Shown piece after piece: positions 5,461 to 6,801 of a stretch of DNA of 6,801 bases. The notes under the pieces were generated by a model that did not search any database, was not told where the DNA came from, and saw only the letters and a list, made by a program, of their open reading frames with translations. The translations under genes and the position numbers were made by a program. Numbering within the stretch: position 1 is the stretch's first letter; each line of letters begins with the position of its first letter. The DNA is from Clostridia bacterium (GTDB lineage Bacteria; Bacillota; Clostridia; CAKSNL01; HGM11501): NCBI GenBank assembly GCA_030535815.1, contig JAUNRD010000102.1, positions 1 through 6,801 on the forward strand. Reading direction: 5' to 3'.

Positions 5461-6579
5461 ATGGCAGATAAAAGAGATTATTACGAAGTGCTGGGCGTTT
5501 CCAAGGGAGCGACGGACGAGGAAATTAAAAAGGCGTACCGCTCACTTGCGAAAAAGTACCACCCCGATTTGAATAAGGACGATCCCGAGGGCGCGGCAGT
5601 TAAATTCAAGGAAGTAAATGAAGCCTACGAGGTTTTATCCGATGCGGATAAAAAGGCAAAGTATGACCGTTTCGGTCACGCGGCGTTTGACCAGACTCAG
5701 GGCGGCTACGGCGGTGGCGGTTTTGGCGGCGGCTTCGGTGGTTTTGACGTTGACCTTGGCGACATTTTCGGAAGCTTTTTCGGTGGCGGCACTCAGAGAA
5801 GAAACGGCCCCGTGCGCGGAAACGATTTGAATAAGCAGATAAACCTTACGTTTTCCGAGGCGGCTTTCGGCTGTAAGAAAACGATAGAGGTTTACAGAAG
5901 TGAAAAGTGTGACACCTGTTCGGGAAGCGGTGCGAAGGCAGGAACTACTGCTGAAACCTGCTCGGTTTGCCGCGGTACAGGTCAGGTAAGAAACACCATG
6001 GGTGGCTTTTTCTCTACGGTTAGTACCTGTCAGAGCTGCAATGGAACCGGTAAGATTATAAAAACTCCCTGCGAAAGCTGTCGCGGCAGAGGTAGCGTAA
6101 GAAGAACCAAGACTGTTGAGGTTGATATTCCCGCAGGTATCGATCACGGCCAGACAATGAGCGTGTCCGGAGAGGGCGAATGCGGTCTTCGCGGCGGTCC
6201 CAACGGAGATTTGCTTGTAACAGTTGCAATTACGCCCGATAAGACCTTTAAGAGAAAGGGCTTTGACGTTTATGTTGAAAAACACATCAGCATAACGGAG
6301 GCGGCGCTTGGTGCAACCTGTCAGGTTCCCACCATTCACGGCGATGTGGAATTTACCATTCCTGAGGGAACGCAGTCAAATTCCATTTTCCGTCTTAAGG
6401 AGAAGGGCATTCAGAAGCTCAGAAATACTTCCAAAGGTGACGAGTATGTGACAATTATCGTTGATACGCCCAAAAACTTAAGCAAGGAACAAAAGGCAAA
6501 GCTTTTGGAATTTGCCGAAATGACCGGCGATAAAAATTATGCAGGAATAAAGAAAGATAAGGGCTTTTGGCGTAAGTAA
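5461..6579 (+). CDS. dnaJ: Co-chaperone DnaJ (Hsp40, class A)
   Basis: DnaJ binds unfolded proteins, delivers them to DnaK and stimulates its ATPase. The 372 residues show the full class A layout: J domain (1-70) with His34-Pro35-Asp36; a Gly/Phe-rich region (about 81-110) ending in DIFGSFFGGG; a zinc-binding region with four CxxCxGxG motifs at Cys150/153, Cys167/170, Cys190/193 and Cys204/207, all cysteines intact; and the C-terminal substrate-binding and dimerisation domains with 'VDIPAGIDHGQ' (221-231) and 'IPEGTQSNSIFRLKEKGI' (300-317). The start ATG 5461 has AAAGGA (5447-5452) at 8 bases of spacing. The 80-base gap after dnaK contains a hairpin but no convincing promoter, so it is read as the last gene of the operon; the terminator begins in its stop codon. 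Confidence 0.98.
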   Translation: MADKRDYYEVLGVSKGATDEEIKKAYRSLAKKYHPDLNKDDPEGAAVKFKEVNEAYEVLSDADKKAKYDRFGHAAFDQTQGGYGGGGFGGGFGGFDVDLGDIFGSFFGGGTQRRNGPVRGNDLNKQINLTFSEAAFGCKKTIEVYRSEKCDTCSGSGAKAGTTAETCSVCRGTGQVRNTMGGFFSTVSTCQSCNGTGKIIKTPCESCRGRGSVRRTKTVEVDIPAGIDHGQTMSVSGEGECGLRGGPNGDLLVTVAITPDKTFKRKGFDVYVEKHISITEAALGATCQVPTIHGDVEFTIPEGTQSNSIFRLKEKGIQKLRNTSKGDEYVTIIVDTPKNLSKEQKAKLLEFAEMTGDKNYAGIKKDKGFWRK

Positions 6580-6605
6580 AAAAATTGCAACAAAGCAATT
6601 TTTTT
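6578..6605 (+). terminator. Terminator of the hrcA-grpE-dnaK-dnaJ operon
   Basis: A7-TTGC (6578-6588) and GCAA-T7 (6595-6605) form a perfect 11-bp stem with loop AACAAA. The seven Ts serve as both outer stem and release tract. The symmetry means it could work on both strands. It starts within the dnaJ stop codon. Confidence 0.85.
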
Positions 6606-6637
6606 ACTGAAGAATCAGCGAGCGTGGACACCGTGCT
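6583..6637 (+). repeat. 55-base direct repeat, copy 1
   Basis: This copy runs from the inner part of the dnaJ terminator hairpin to the middle of element B. It is identical base for base to 6747-6801, an offset of 164. The base before the copies differs (A at 6582, G at 6746), so the left border is real. Confidence 0.95.
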
Positions 6638-6709
6638 GATTTTTTGCGGAGCATTTAAATCAGCGAAAGGTGTCGTTAAAAGCCGAAAAGGGTTTTAGCG
6701 AGGCTGATT
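6613..6709 (+). repeat. Structured intergenic repeat, element B
   Basis: Four copies of one arm alternate in sense: AATCAGC (6613-6619), GCTGATT (6635-6641), AATCAGC (6658-6664) and GCTGATT (6703-6709). Arms 2 and 3 enclose the 16-base loop TTTTGCGGAGCATTTA, shared with element A. Between arms 3 and 4 lies a hairpin: CGTTAAAA (6674-6681) pairs with TTTTAGCG (6693-6700, one wobble), and CC (6683-6684) pairs with GG (6691-6692). Between arms 1 and 2, AGCGTGG (6621-6627) pairs with CCGTGCT (6631-6637) around ACA. The element starts 7 bases after the operon terminator. No coding frame is supported. It may be a non-coding RNA, a palindromic mobile repeat or a recombination site; the name is unknown to me. 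Confidence 0.65.
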
Positions 6710-6716
6710 AATAAAA

Positions 6717-6743
6717 AAAGAAAACCTGAACAAGGTTTTCTTT
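6717..6743. terminator. Hairpin, better terminator on the minus strand
   Basis: AAAGAAAACCT (6717-6727) and AGGTTTTCTTT (6733-6743) form a perfect 11-bp stem around GAACA. On the minus strand the stem is followed by further Ts (from the As at 6713-6716), as for an intrinsic terminator of a convergent gene. On the plus strand GGG follows, and only the T-rich arm itself would serve. Whether a convergent gene lies beyond the window is unknown. Confidence 0.6.
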
Positions 6744-6746
6744 GGG

Positions 6747-6801
6747 AATTGCAACAAAGCAATTTTTTTACTGAAGAATCAGCGAGCGTGGACACCGTGC
6801 T
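6747..6801 (+). repeat. 55-base direct repeat, copy 2, cut by the window end
   Basis: This is a perfect copy of 6583-6637 and includes the TTGC/GCAA hairpin with its T7 tract (hairpin 6747-6769) and the first arm of a second element B. The copy may continue past 6801, so the 55 bases are a minimum and a tandem array with a 164-base unit is possible. Confidence 0.93.

Noticed and set aside
5635..6339. 234-codon minus-strand open frame inside dnaJ
   Set aside because: It is antisense to an intact dnaJ with every domain motif in place. Its Ala/Thr/Ser-rich product is what the reverse of these codons would give.
6583..6801. CRISPR array
   Set aside because: Only two copies are seen, the 55-base repeat and roughly 109-base interval do not fit CRISPR dimensions, the interval is itself structured, and no cas genes are present.

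Overview
The window reads as a chromosomal segment of a Clostridia-type Bacillota (low to moderate GC Firmicute). The basis is the gene order hrcA-grpE-dnaK-dnaJ, a perfect CIRCE operator over a SigA-type promoter, a DnaK lacking the nucleotide-domain insertion of Gram-negative DnaK, and strong AGGAGG-like ribosome binding sites. Genus and species cannot be told from these housekeeping genes by eye.

Layout, all genes on the + strand. (1) Positions 1-918 hold the C-terminal part of a family 5 ABC-transporter solute-binding protein (peptide/oligopeptide type), cut by the window edge and closed by a hairpin that begins in its stop codon. (2) Positions 919-1243 are a non-coding gap of 325 bases with that terminator, a structured repeat (element A), a good extended -10 promoter and a 15-base palindrome at the predicted transcription start. 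(3) Positions 1244-1822 encode a ClpP-family serine peptidase with a complete catalytic triad, transcribed alone and ended by a very strong terminator. (4) Positions 1883-6605 are the class I heat-shock operon: promoter plus CIRCE, hrcA (its repressor), grpE, dnaK and dnaJ. A GC-rich hairpin without a T-run lies between dnaK and dnaJ, and an intrinsic terminator starts in the dnaJ stop codon. (5) Positions 6583-6801 are non-coding and repetitive: a second structured element (B) related to element A, another hairpin, and the start of a perfect 55-base duplication at a 164-base offset that runs off the window end.

Functionally, HrcA shuts the operon off at CIRCE when folding capacity is sufficient. 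DnaK, with its J-domain co-chaperone DnaJ and nucleotide exchange factor GrpE, refolds unfolded proteins, and ClpP degrades substrates delivered by a Clp ATPase encoded elsewhere. The protein-coding content is ordinary. The least explained material is the intergenic repeat family: elements A and B share a nearly identical 16-base loop flanked by different but complementary arms, the pattern expected of a conserved structured RNA or palindromic mobile repeat. I see no evidence for a new multi-gene system here.
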